64,000 bases of DNA from Bacillus sp. AFS041924 (GTDB taxonomy: Bacteria > Bacillota > Bacilli > Bacillales > Bacillaceae_G): contig NZ_NULG01000016.1 in NCBI RefSeq assembly GCF_002577195.1, positions 110,064 to 174,063 of the forward strand. The letters run 5' to 3'. Under the pieces are notes generated by a model, which ran no database searches, had not been told where the DNA came from, and worked only from the letters and a program-made list of their open reading frames with translations. Each line of letters begins with the position of its first letter. Positions within the stretch are counted from its first letter, which is position 1. Positions 8,592 to 16,732 of the stretch are shown here, piece by piece. Both the position numbers and the translations under genes were made by a program.

Positions 8592-8774
8592 TTAAACGTT
8601 TTGCTCAGCTTTTTCAGCGTCCAATAATTCTTGCATGAATTTAAGATTATATGTATGGCTTTCTTTAAGTCTACTGTGTCTTGTTAGTTTAATTAGATTT
8701 TGGTAGTAAGCAATTTCTTCCTCTAGTGATGAAATGACATTTGTACGATATTCTTTTAATTCTTGTTCGTTCAT
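8592..8774 (-). CDS. Small coiled-coil protein of unknown function
   Basis: A 60-residue hydrophilic protein starting at ATG 8774 behind AGGAGG (spacer 8). It begins MNEQELKEYRTNVISSLEEE and is predicted to be almost wholly helical, with repeated E/L/K spacing and the block RHSRLKESHTYNLKFMQELL. A terminator follows directly, so it is an independent unit convergent with the protease. No family is recognised. The strong ribosome site and terminator support expression. Confidence 0.7.
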   Translation of the reverse strand: MNEQELKEYRTNVISSLEEEIAYYQNLIKLTRHSRLKESHTYNLKFMQELLDAEKAEQNV

Positions 8775-8979
8775 TTTTCATTCCTCCTATAATAGGGATT
8801 TAATAATTTAAGTATATCCTTTTTGATTGTAACTATAAATAATTTAATTGTTAATTTTTATTAAACTTAAAACGAGGTTTCTTAGGATGTATCGAAAAGA
8901 CTGTATGTATTTATTTGTCATTAGAGCATAAACGGTCCTAATTTAGTAATGTTTTCTCCAAAATCTGTATGAAGGGGAG

Positions 8980-9111
8980 TTATTTAAAATAGCAAATCAT
9001 GAATACAATAGCCATGATGATTAATAAAATTAACTGGAAGTATCTTTCATCCACTTCGACTGTTGAAGAATTTGGGACGATAGTTGGGATGCTGGGGTTA
9101 TTGTAAATCAT
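8980..9111 (-). CDS. Candidate 43-residue tail-anchored membrane protein
   Basis: A minus-strand ORF starting at ATG 9111 gives an N-terminal polar segment rich in Pro/Ser/Asn (NNPSIPTIVPNSS), a short acidic piece (VEVDERY) and a C-terminal hydrophobic helix (LILLIIMAIVFMICYF) ending in Lys. The residue pattern is protein-like, but no ribosome-binding site is visible before the ATG, so it may be the remnant of a longer gene or a chance ORF. Apart from this, 8775-9195 holds nothing I can identify. Confidence 0.3.
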   Translation of the reverse strand: MIYNNPSIPTIVPNSSTVEVDERYFQLILLIIMAIVFMICYFK

Positions 9112-9195
9112 GGATTTAAAGGGAAATATAAATAAAATTTAGGTTCGATTTAAGAAGTGACATTTAAATCGCTTTTTTAAGAAAGGGAGAATACA

Positions 9196-10326
9196 ATGAG
9201 CCTACTAAAAGGATTGAAAATATTGGATTTTTCAACTTTGCTACCTGGTCCTTATGCAACGATGATGCTAGCAGACCTTGGCGCAGAAGTATTACGCGTC
9301 GAATCACCAACTAGACCAGATCTAGTACGAGATGGATACCCGCGCGATGGGAAAGATTCAGTTGCACACGGATACATAAACAGATCGAAACAGTCGATTG
9401 CTTTGGATTTAAAAAAAGAGCAATCAATTAAAATCGTAAAAAAATTAATTGAAGAATATGATATCGTGATGGAACAATTCCGTCCTGGTGTAATGGAAAG
9501 ATTAGGTTTAAGCTATGAAGAATTAAAGCTGATTAATCCAAAATTAATCTATTGTTCTATTACAGGATTTGGACAAACGGGTCCTTATCGAAATCGCGCA
9601 GGACACGATAATAATTATTTATCGATTTCAGGAGTTGCAAGTTATTCTGGACGTAAAAACACAGGCCCATCACCTGCAGGGGTGCAAATTGCGGACGTTG
9701 CTGGCGGTTCATTACATGGTGTAATCGGAATCTTATCGGCTGTTATTTATCGTAACCGAACTGGTGAAGGGCAATGGCTTGATATTAGTATGACAGACTG
9801 TAGCTTTGCATTAAACGCATTAGCAGGTCCAGATTGCTTAATGGGAGGCATTAACCCTGAGCTAGAAAGTACAATGCTAAATGGTGGAACATTTTATGAC
9901 TACTATGAAACAAAAGATGGACGCTACTTTTCTGTAGGAAGTATTGAACCACAATTTCGAAAACTACTTTGTGTAGGAATTGAAAGAGAGGACTTAATCG
10001 AACTTAGCTTTAGTTCAAAATCTGAAGATCAGATTGCGTTTAAAGAAGAAGTAAGAAATGCCTTTCTCACAAAAACATTTAACGAATGGAAAGCAACCTT
10101 TGAACTTTTAGATGCTTGTGTTGAACCAGTTCTTACACTGAAAGAAGCTAGTGAGCATCCTCAAATTGTTGAGCGAAATATGATTGTTAATGTTCCAAAG
10201 CCAAATGGTGGTTATCAAAAACAAATCGCAAGCCCAATTAAATCGAATGTATTTGTTCCTACATATAGACATATTGGGGCTGGACTTGGTGAGAATACTG
10301 AAGAGACGATTGGAAAATTACGTTGA
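9196..10326 (+). CDS. CaiB/BaiF family protein, alpha-methylacyl-CoA racemase-like
   Basis: A 376-residue class III CoA-transferase-fold enzyme, the usual length for the family. The residue pattern fits the racemase branch: His in AGHDNNYLS (H137), Asp in IADVAGGS (D167) and Glu in GSIEPQF (E251), matching the catalytic His/Asp/Glu set known for alpha-methylacyl-CoA racemase, whereas true CoA-transferases use one Asp. The N-terminus (LLKGLKILDFSTLLPGPYATM) and the FRPGVMERLGL motif are typical. It would act on acyl-CoA esters in the cytoplasm. GAAAGGGAG precedes ATG 9196. No CoA ligase or dehydrogenase gene is adjacent, so the substrate is open. Only 46 bases separate it from the restriction gene that follows. 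Confidence 0.8.
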   Translation: MSLLKGLKILDFSTLLPGPYATMMLADLGAEVLRVESPTRPDLVRDGYPRDGKDSVAHGYINRSKQSIALDLKKEQSIKIVKKLIEEYDIVMEQFRPGVMERLGLSYEELKLINPKLIYCSITGFGQTGPYRNRAGHDNNYLSISGVASYSGRKNTGPSPAGVQIADVAGGSLHGVIGILSAVIYRNRTGEGQWLDISMTDCSFALNALAGPDCLMGGINPELESTMLNGGTFYDYYETKDGRYFSVGSIEPQFRKLLCVGIEREDLIELSFSSKSEDQIAFKEEVRNAFLTKTFNEWKATFELLDACVEPVLTLKEASEHPQIVERNMIVNVPKPNGGYQKQIASPIKSNVFVPTYRHIGAGLGENTEETIGKLR

Positions 10327-10372
10327 ATTGTTAGTAGTTGTATAAGAGCCGTAATTTAAGGAGTTGTGACTA

Positions 10373-12463
10373 TTGCATGAATTAGAGTCTTTAAAAAGTA
10401 TTTTTAAAGATAGGATTTTTAAAATTCCGGATTATCAAAGGGGTTATGCCTGGACAAACAAGCAGTTAAAGGATTTCTGGGAGGATGTTGTCAATTTACC
10501 AGTAGAAAAATTTCATTATACTGGTTTACTTTCTTTAAAAGCGGTTGATAAGCAAAGTTGGAAAGACTGGCACGAAGAACGTTGGTTAATAGAAGATAGA
10601 GGTTTCAAACCATTTCACATAGTGGACGGTCAACAACGATTAACTACATTTGTAATATTAATCCAAGAGATAATTAATCTCTTTAAATCTTTACATCCTG
10701 ATAAAAATGATGAAGACATTTACATAGGTACTTTTAGTCTGAAGCAAATAAAAGAAGAGTATTTAGTTGTTCAGAAGCCACCCCAATTTATCATAAATAC
10801 ATATAAATTTGGATATGAAACCGATAACCCTAGTTTTAAATATTTAAGGCACCGTATATTAGAAGAAAATGATGGAGGTAGTATACAGGAGACATTGTAT
10901 ACTCTCAATTTAGAAAATGCAAAGCGTTTCTTTGGAGAAAATTTATCAAATTATTTTCAAGAGTATGGTATTGATGAAATAGAGAAGATGTTCAAAAAAG
11001 TAACTCAAAACCTTATGTTTAATCTTCATGAAATTCATGATGACTTTGATGTATTTGTAGCTTTTGAAACGATGAATAATCGAGGTAAGAAATTATCTAA
11101 TTTAGAGTTGTTAAAGAATCGTCTCATTTATCTCACAACCCTTTACGATGATGAAGAACTTGACATTGATGATCAAAAGATATTGAGAGAGAAAATTAAT
11201 GATGCATGGAAAGAAGTATATTATCAATTAGGGAGAAATAAACAAAAACCGCTTTCCGATGACGACTTTCTTACCGCTCATTGGATCATGTATTTTCAAT
11301 ACACTCGACAAAAAGGGGACGATTATATTCGTTTCTTACTTGATGAAAAATTCACACCCAATAATGTTTATAAAAAGGTTGATGTTAAAGCCACTTCCCT
11401 AATGCAAGTGGAAGAACAAAGAGACTCTACTCAAGAAGTGGATGATGTGGCTGAAGAAGAACAACCACTTATGTTTAAACAAAAATCATATTTATCACCA
11501 AAAGAAATAGAAGAATATGTTGGAAGCTTAAAATCGACAGCCGAACATTGGTACAATTCTTTCAATCCTTTTGGTGATAATCAGTTAACTACAGATGAAA
11601 GATTATGGATTGATCGCCTTAACCGGATCGGAATTGCCTATTTTAGGCCACTCGTTACAGTTTCATTTATTGCCAAGAACGTGGAATCTACAGACAGAAT
11701 ACTTCTATTTAAAGAAATAGAAAGATTTATATTTATTGCATTCCGATTAGGACGGGCATTTACGACATATAGAAACAATGAGTTTTATAAAACTGCCAGA
11801 CAATTACGTAATGGGGATATCACAATAAATGAAATTTGCACCTCTTTATACCATCATATTGAGGGTTGGCTAGAACCAGAAAGTGCCTTTGATTATCAGC
11901 CTTTCAAAACGTATATCCAGCGTCGTTACAAAAATGGTCATGGTTTCTACGACTGGAATGGACTTCGTTATTTTCTATACGAATACGAAATTGAAAAAGT
12001 TCACCAATTTGGGAATCAAAAAATCGACTGGCAGTATTTCGTTAAAAGCGAAAAGGACAAAGTTTCAATAGAACATATCTATCCCCAAACCCCCAACAAT
12101 GATTATTGGATAGAGAGGTTCAATGATTTCTCAGAGGAAGAGAAGTTAATTTTAACAGGTACGCTAGGTAATCTTCTACCACTATCAAGTATGATTAACT
12201 CAAGTTTACAAAATGATAGCTTTCCAGATAAAAAAACTGCAAAACTTAATGCACAAGGACAAAAAGTTAGAAGAGGCTATTCTGAAGGTTCTCATAGTGA
12301 AATTGAAGTTTCTAAATACGAAGAATGGAATGCAGCTAACATACTTGAACGCGGATTAAAGTTACTCTCATTTATGGAGAGACGTTGGAACATAAAATTT
12401 CCAGACGAAGAAAGTAAAGTAGATTTATTGTTTTTAGGTTTTTTAGAAAAAAATAATGAATAG
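10373..12463 (+). CDS. Single-chain GmrSD-type (type IV) restriction protein, DUF262-DUF1524
   Basis: A 696-residue protein with the architecture of fused GmrS and GmrD. The N-terminal DUF262 domain shows IPDYQRGYAW (18-26) and the NTPase-like DGQQRLTTF (85-93). The C-terminal DUF1524 domain shows the HNH-like SIEHIYPQTPNNDYW (from about 565) and TGTLGNLLPL..N motifs. Such proteins cut DNA carrying modified (often glucosylated hydroxymethyl) cytosine in a nucleotide-dependent way and defend against phages. TTG 10373 is the start, with AAGGAG nine bases upstream. No methyltransferase lies beside it, consistent with a modification-dependent enzyme. A terminator follows at 12543. Confidence 0.85.
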   Translation: MHELESLKSIFKDRIFKIPDYQRGYAWTNKQLKDFWEDVVNLPVEKFHYTGLLSLKAVDKQSWKDWHEERWLIEDRGFKPFHIVDGQQRLTTFVILIQEIINLFKSLHPDKNDEDIYIGTFSLKQIKEEYLVVQKPPQFIINTYKFGYETDNPSFKYLRHRILEENDGGSIQETLYTLNLENAKRFFGENLSNYFQEYGIDEIEKMFKKVTQNLMFNLHEIHDDFDVFVAFETMNNRGKKLSNLELLKNRLIYLTTLYDDEELDIDDQKILREKINDAWKEVYYQLGRNKQKPLSDDDFLTAHWIMYFQYTRQKGDDYIRFLLDEKFTPNNVYKKVDVKATSLMQVEEQRDSTQEVDDVAEEEQPLMFKQKSYLSPKEIEEYVGSLKSTAEHWYNSFNPFGDNQLTTDERLWIDRLNRIGIAYFRPLVTVSFIAKNVESTDRILLFKEIERFIFIAFRLGRAFTTYRNNEFYKTARQLRNGDITINEICTSLYHHIEGWLEPESAFDYQPFKTYIQRRYKNGHGFYDWNGLRYFLYEYEIEKVHQFGNQKIDWQYFVKSEKDKVSIEHIYPQTPNNDYWIERFNDFSEEEKLILTGTLGNLLPLSSMINSSLQNDSFPDKKTAKLNAQGQKVRRGYSEGSHSEIEVSKYEEWNAANILERGLKLLSFMERRWNIKFPDEESKVDLLFLGFLEKNNE

Positions 12464-12542
12464 TATATTCAAATATATTTATTGTAAAAATGTATTTCAA
12501 GTCGGGGCCAAGGGGCTTGTCATGATTGAGAATCATTGTATT

Positions 12543-12570
12543 AAGGTGTCCAAACTGGACATCTTTTTAT
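12543..12570 (+). terminator. Rho-independent terminator
   Basis: AAGGTGTCC (12543-12551) pairs with GGACATCTT (12557-12565; one G-U) and is followed by TTTAT. It ends the GmrSD gene. Confidence 0.75.
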
Positions 12571-12689
12571 TTTGGTTATTATTTTTTATGTTTTTTAGAA
12601 TGAAACTTTTTTATGTACATATTACTTAGTAAGTTCAATAAATTGAAGAATTGTTTAATGTATTAACCATTTTAGGTGGTGACAAAAAT

Positions 12690-13496
12690 TTGGAGATTAA
12701 TACAAGTTTTAGAGTATCTCTTTCCAAAAAAGTGGCCGAAGATGCTATGCTATTAAACAACAAACTAAATGTATATGGAGTTTTTGATGGAGCTACTCCA
12801 ATAAGTTCATTTAAAAATGCTGAAGGTATGAATGGAGCATATTTAGCATCAAATTTATTTAGACTGTATTTTGAAAATCATTTTCAATCAAAAATGACTC
12901 TTTCAGAAGGAATAATACAAGCAAACAGAAGACTGATGGAAGAAATGAAATTAAATAATGTAGACATAAACCGCCCAGAAGAATTGTGGACAACATGCGT
13001 TGCCATTGTAAAAATCGATAAGCAAAAAGTATCATTTGCACAGCTTGGAGATTGCATGATTTTAGCTGAATACCATAATGGTCATATAAAAACACTGACC
13101 AAAGATACTGTGAAAGGTATAAGTATCAGGGCAAAGGCTAAACGTGAGAAGGATCGAAAGAAAGGATTAATTTTACCAGAAGAATCCTATTTCCATTCGA
13201 TTAAAAATCAACTGATTTATAATCGCAGTATGGCAAATACGGTTGATGGTTATTCTGTTGCAAATGGAAAAGAAGTAGTCAAAAATTATATCCAATCGGG
13301 GTATATAGATACCAAGAATTTAAAGTCAATTTTACTAATCAGTGATGGTTTATTTCATCCTAAATTTGACTTAATCCATGCATTTAAAATAATTAATGCA
13401 ATTGGCTTGGAGGAATATTCATACCAATTAGAAAAGGAAGAGTTGAAAAATAAAGCTCATTCGGATGATAAGACGGGGATATTAATTCGGTTTTAG
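12690..13496 (+). CDS. PP2C-family protein serine/threonine phosphatase-like
   Basis: A 268-residue protein when begun at TTG 12690, which has AGGTGGTG eight bases upstream; a TTG at 12651 would add 13 residues but lacks a good box. PPM/PP2C metal motifs are visible in order: EDAM near the N-terminus, YGVFDGAT (D33-G34), AQLGDCMI, LLISDGLF and the terminal SDDKTGILI. These Asp residues bind the two Mn/Mg ions that drive phosphate-ester hydrolysis. The insert between the GDC and SDG motifs is long and basic. It is monocistronic with its own terminator, and no kinase gene is nearby to hint at a target. Cytoplasmic; signalling or stress control is a guess. Confidence 0.75.
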   Translation: MEINTSFRVSLSKKVAEDAMLLNNKLNVYGVFDGATPISSFKNAEGMNGAYLASNLFRLYFENHFQSKMTLSEGIIQANRRLMEEMKLNNVDINRPEELWTTCVAIVKIDKQKVSFAQLGDCMILAEYHNGHIKTLTKDTVKGISIRAKAKREKDRKKGLILPEESYFHSIKNQLIYNRSMANTVDGYSVANGKEVVKNYIQSGYIDTKNLKSILLISDGLFHPKFDLIHAFKIINAIGLEEYSYQLEKEELKNKAHSDDKTGILIRF

Positions 13497-13542
13497 ATTA
13501 TCCTTTAATGCAAAAATATATTTTAGTAGCACAAATAAAGAA

Positions 13543-13571
13543 TAAGGTGTCGAATGCGGCACCTTTTTTTA
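13543..13571 (+). terminator. Rho-independent terminator
   Basis: AAGGTG pairs with CACCTT around a 9-10 nt loop and is followed by TTTTTT. It ends the phosphatase gene. Confidence 0.75.
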
Positions 13572-13727
13572 TGCTCACAATTATGGTAGAACAACGGTTT
13601 ATTTGTTCAATTAAAAAGCTTTATAGTTAATTAATTGAACTATAATTTTTTGTTACCTATTCCTTATTCGAAAAAATCTATATTTATGGAAAATTATGTA
13701 ATAAAGTTGGTAAATCAACTTTTTTGA

Positions 13728-13847
13728 AAGCATACGAGTATTGCTATATTTAAAAAATGTGGAGTTAAGCGAATTTGGTTACATCCTTCTGAGGAAGGTG
13801 CACCATTGTATAAAAAATGGGCTTTACTTATAAAAATAATAAAATAG
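13728..13847 (+). pseudogene. Fragment of a GNAT acetyltransferase
   Basis: Forty codons ending with TAG at 13845-13847 read ...FKKCGVKRIWLHPSEEGAPLYKKW..., the usual C-terminal part of a GNAT N-acetyltransferase (GVKRIWLHAS..G..LYEK.GF). The N-terminal acetyl-CoA-binding region is missing and no start codon or ribosome site lies in front. I read it as a gene remnant. The remaining bases to 14091 contain no other recognisable feature. Confidence 0.6.
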
Positions 13848-14091
13848 CAGTTGTTTCTATAAATCGTATCCTTATAATTCTCTGCGTTCGTAAAAGTTTA
13901 TTGATGAAAATGTTTTGATTTTAGATCCAATTAATGGATTTAAGAAAAATTTAAGATTTACCCCATTCTTTTTTTAATAAGTTTTTCTTATTCTTAAAGC
14001 ATATGAGCGTATTAATAACCACTAGACGAACATTGCTATTGTGAGTTTTAAAGATACCAGCATTAGTGTTTTAAGAATTGGAGGAGAAATA

Positions 14092-14580
14092 TTGAAAAAT
14101 AAAAAACTAACTTTCTTATTATTTATAATCTATTTTTTAGCACTAAATTGGTTAGTGCTTTTTAAATTACAGCTTTCTTTTAATCAAATAGATCGAGTGC
14201 GAATCATTAATATGATTCCACTTAATGGGTCTGTCTTTTCTGAGGTGTACAACAATATTAGGATTTTTGTGCCATTTGGTATTTATATTTGCATGTTGAA
14301 AAGTAACTGGTCTGTTATGAAAAAACTTCTTTCAATTTTTGGTTTAACTCTGGCATTTGAGACGCTACAATTTGTTTTAGCAATCGGAAGAAGTGATATT
14401 ACTGATATACTGGCCAATACAGTTGGAGGTGCAATCGGTATTGGAATTTATGAGTTTTTCTTTAAGATTCTAAAACACAGAACAAATAAATTCATCAATA
14501 TATTTGCGTTGGTGCTAACTTCTTGCGCATTACTATTTATTATCCTTATATTTAAAAGACACAGGATCCTTTATTTATAG
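14092..14580 (+). CDS. VanZ-like membrane protein
   Basis: A 162-residue membrane protein. TTG 14092 is chosen because GGAGGAG lies five bases upstream; an in-frame GTG at 14041 has no such box. Four hydrophobic segments are visible, and the VanZ-like features are present: an early helix ending NWLVLFKL, then RIINMIPLNG, NIRIFVPFGIYICML, FETLQFVLAIGRSDITDILANTVGGAIG. The GRSDITDILANT motif is highly characteristic. VanZ-family proteins are linked to teicoplanin or other envelope-antibiotic tolerance, but most genomic copies are uncharacterised. Monocistronic as far as can be seen. Confidence 0.85.
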   Translation: MKNKKLTFLLFIIYFLALNWLVLFKLQLSFNQIDRVRIINMIPLNGSVFSEVYNNIRIFVPFGIYICMLKSNWSVMKKLLSIFGLTLAFETLQFVLAIGRSDITDILANTVGGAIGIGIYEFFFKILKHRTNKFINIFALVLTSCALLFIILIFKRHRILYL

Positions 14581-14771
14581 TGTTTAGAAAGTTAGGGGAT
14601 TCTGCTTAGGAAACATATTTATATTGAGCTCATGCCATAGGTTGTATTATATAAATAAAAGGGAGTGATTATTACAGAAGGGCGATTAATTTTGTAGGCT
14701 ACATAACGAACGAATTGCTTTAATTGAATTTTGATTCTAAACTGATTACTGACGTAAGGATTGAATGTAAA

Positions 14772-15242
14772 ATGAAAATATCTAAACTTAGCATATCTAA
14801 AGTAAATAGAGAAGGTTATCCAGGTAAAATCGTGTACGCAAATTTTAATGTGGATGGTATTCCACTTACAGAATTTGATGCAATTGAAAGTTTAGAATTA
14901 GTATCTTGTTTAGGTTGGGGACCAATATCTTTTCAAAAGAAGCAGATTAAAAGATTACTTTTGGATAGCAAATCTGATTTAGAAAATAACAGAAATTCTC
15001 TGTATATATGTCCATGTACAGATTTGGGTTGCGGAGCAGTTTCTTTAAAAATAAGAAGGATTAATAATGAGATTATTGCCTGGTCTAACTTTTGTCATGA
15101 AACGAATGATGAATTCGTTGATAGCCGTGACAAAATTAAAATAGGAACTTACTACTTTGAATGGAAACAATATAAAGAAGCAATTCAGAGTACCCTTTTA
15201 TTAGGGGAACCTGACTACTGGCATGGAGAAAAAAGGCAATAA
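14772..15242 (+). CDS. Hypothetical protein with a Cys-rich motif
   Basis: A 156-residue soluble protein when begun at ATG 14772, which has AAGGA eleven bases upstream; an in-frame TTG at 14724 would add 16 residues but has no ribosome site. It has the central motif YICPCTDLGCGAVS and a later HETND, plus several Trp (GWGPISF, EWKQY, DYWHGEK). The CPC..C cluster could bind a metal, but no family is recognised with certainty. It is a single gene with a large gap behind it. Confidence 0.6.
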   Translation: MKISKLSISKVNREGYPGKIVYANFNVDGIPLTEFDAIESLELVSCLGWGPISFQKKQIKRLLLDSKSDLENNRNSLYICPCTDLGCGAVSLKIRRINNEIIAWSNFCHETNDEFVDSRDKIKIGTYYFEWKQYKEAIQSTLLLGEPDYWHGEKRQ

Positions 15243-15634
15243 GTTATACAACAGTATTCAAATATGTAGGTTGGATAAATATTTCAAATGAAGAATTTTT
15301 ATTAAATGTATAGAAATAAACAAGGAAATGAGAGTTTGTTAATCTTGTTCGAAAATCCATCTATTTAATTTAGTAGCTATATATATTTGTAATAATTGGC
15401 TTTTATTTTTACTATTTGGCAATTTCAAATTTCATTTAAGATTTAAGTGATAATTATTAATTCGTAGATATTTTCAAAACTATTATAGAAAACATACTTA
15501 GATGAGATTCGAAAATAGGATGGAAATTATTTATAGCGTTTTTTTACTAACTATTAATTCTGAACATTTATTGGTATTTTCAGGTGCGAGTATAGAATGC
15601 ATAATTATGAATCTAACGCATTGCTTTAATTAAA
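15243..15634. other. Gene-free interval with one dispersed short motif
   Basis: No ORF can be supported in these ~390 bases. AACGCATTGCTTTAATT at 15615-15631 repeats, with one mismatch, a 17-mer at 14709-14725 in front of the previous gene, so a short dispersed repeat may be present. Confidence 0.4.
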
Positions 15635-15684
15635 TAACAAAAGAGGATGATTGTTTATTTTAATTAGATCATCCTCTTTTGTTA
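15635..15684. terminator. Long perfect hairpin terminator
   Basis: TAACAAAAGAGGATGAT (15635-15651) and its exact complement (15668-15684) form a 17-bp stem around a 16-nt AT-rich loop. The A-run and T-run at its ends make it functional in both directions. Confidence 0.75.
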
Positions 15685-15797
15685 TATCCCTGGTTAGTTA
15701 AATAGGAAAAACGTCACGATTAATAATTGGGAATATTTGTTAAAATTTTGATTAGTGAATGTTAATATTGCTCAAACAACTGTAAAAAGGAGAAATT

Positions 15798-16250
15798 ATG
15801 CAGATCAAAAAAGTAGAACTTGTGGAATTAAATGCTGAAAATTGGTATGAATGCTGTCAATTGGAGGTATCTGAAAATCAAAAGAGTCACATTGAACCGA
15901 ATGCAATTTCAATTGCTCAATCTAAATTTGAATCATCACTAAAACCGTTTGCTATTCAATTTGAAGGCAAAACAGTTGGTTTTTTAATGTTTAATACGAT
16001 TGAAGAAGAGCTAAGTGGCTATTGGATTTATAGAATAATGGTTGATAAGAACTTTCAACAAAAAGGAATTGGGAAAATTGCAACTCAGTTAATGATCGAA
16101 GAAATGTCTAAAATACCAAATGCTAAAAAGATAGTTGTAGGTTATCATCCAGAAAACTTAGGAGCACATAATTTATATTTAAGTTTAGGGTTTATCGATT
16201 ATGGTAATCGTTTTGGTAAAGAAATGGCAGTCGTATTAGATATTAAGTGA
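15798..16250 (+). CDS. GNAT acetyltransferase, BltD/SpeG-like
   Basis: A 150-residue GNAT-fold N-acetyltransferase. Motif A, the acetyl-CoA pyrophosphate loop, is visible as IMVDKNFQQKGIGKIATQLM (about 82-101), followed by VVGYHPENLGAHNLYLSLGF, the motif B segment. The beginning, including EVSENQKSHIEPNAISIAQS, resembles the spermidine acetyltransferase BltD of Bacillus. The likely reaction is acetyl transfer from acetyl-CoA to a polyamine or similar amine, in the cytoplasm. AAAAGGAG stands before ATG 15798. Substrate assignment is by resemblance only. It has no linked efflux gene, unlike blt of B. subtilis. Confidence 0.75.
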   Translation: MQIKKVELVELNAENWYECCQLEVSENQKSHIEPNAISIAQSKFESSLKPFAIQFEGKTVGFLMFNTIEEELSGYWIYRIMVDKNFQQKGIGKIATQLMIEEMSKIPNAKKIVVGYHPENLGAHNLYLSLGFIDYGNRFGKEMAVVLDIK

Positions 16251-16406
16251 CTAACAATTTCTTTCGAGTGGTGATTATAGTGTAACTTTTTAATCTTTTT
16301 ATTTTACCCAGAGATAACAAGAATGAACGTTTTACTCCATAGAATCTATAAAGTGATAACCAAAACATTATTTCAGCTAATACTTCTAAAGGTTGAAGAA
16401 CTAGAG

Positions 16407-16435
16407 TGCACTCCATTATTGGGGTGCATTTTTTA
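16407..16435 (+). terminator. Rho-independent terminator
   Basis: TGCACTCC (16407-16414) pairs with GGGGTGCA (16421-16428; one G-U) and is followed by TTTTTTAT. It is 157 bases past the acetyltransferase stop. The rest of 16251-16732 holds no supportable gene. Confidence 0.7.
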
Positions 16436-16732
16436 TAATTTTTTTGAATTAAAAATTAACTCATTCAACAATAGTACTAAGGCGAAATGCCCAACTGGGT
16501 ACAATAAAATGATAGATAATGAGAAAAAATAATCAAAAATATGTTAGAATTATCTTACTAAAGAATCATTAACTTATTGAATTTGGTGAAAATGTGAGGT
16601 AAGATTGTTTGGTCTGAGAAATAATGTCAATGCAAAAGGGATACTTTAATACTATTGAATGGGAAAATAGAAATCTAATTTATCAAATTATTTTGGAAAC
16701 TTTTTACAAATTATTAAGCGGAGTTGTTGTTT

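Noticed and set aside
8317..8638. ORFs on both strands across the second 21-nt array
   Set aside because: Both strands stay open because the repeat period is divisible by three; they run through a terminator and lack ribosome sites.
12522..12536. Fur/PerR-like palindrome ATGATT-GAG-AATCAT
   Set aside because: It lies just before a terminator at the end of a gene, not in a promoter, and fits the consensus poorly.
16323..16532. 69-codon plus-strand ORF
   Set aside because: A Rho-independent terminator lies in its middle (16407-16435), there is no ribosome site, and the residue composition is not protein-like.
16580..16594. CodY-box-like AATTTGGTGAAAATG upstream of brnQ
   Set aside because: Three mismatches to the consensus in AT-rich DNA, so not distinguishable from chance; the regulation is plausible only from family knowledge.
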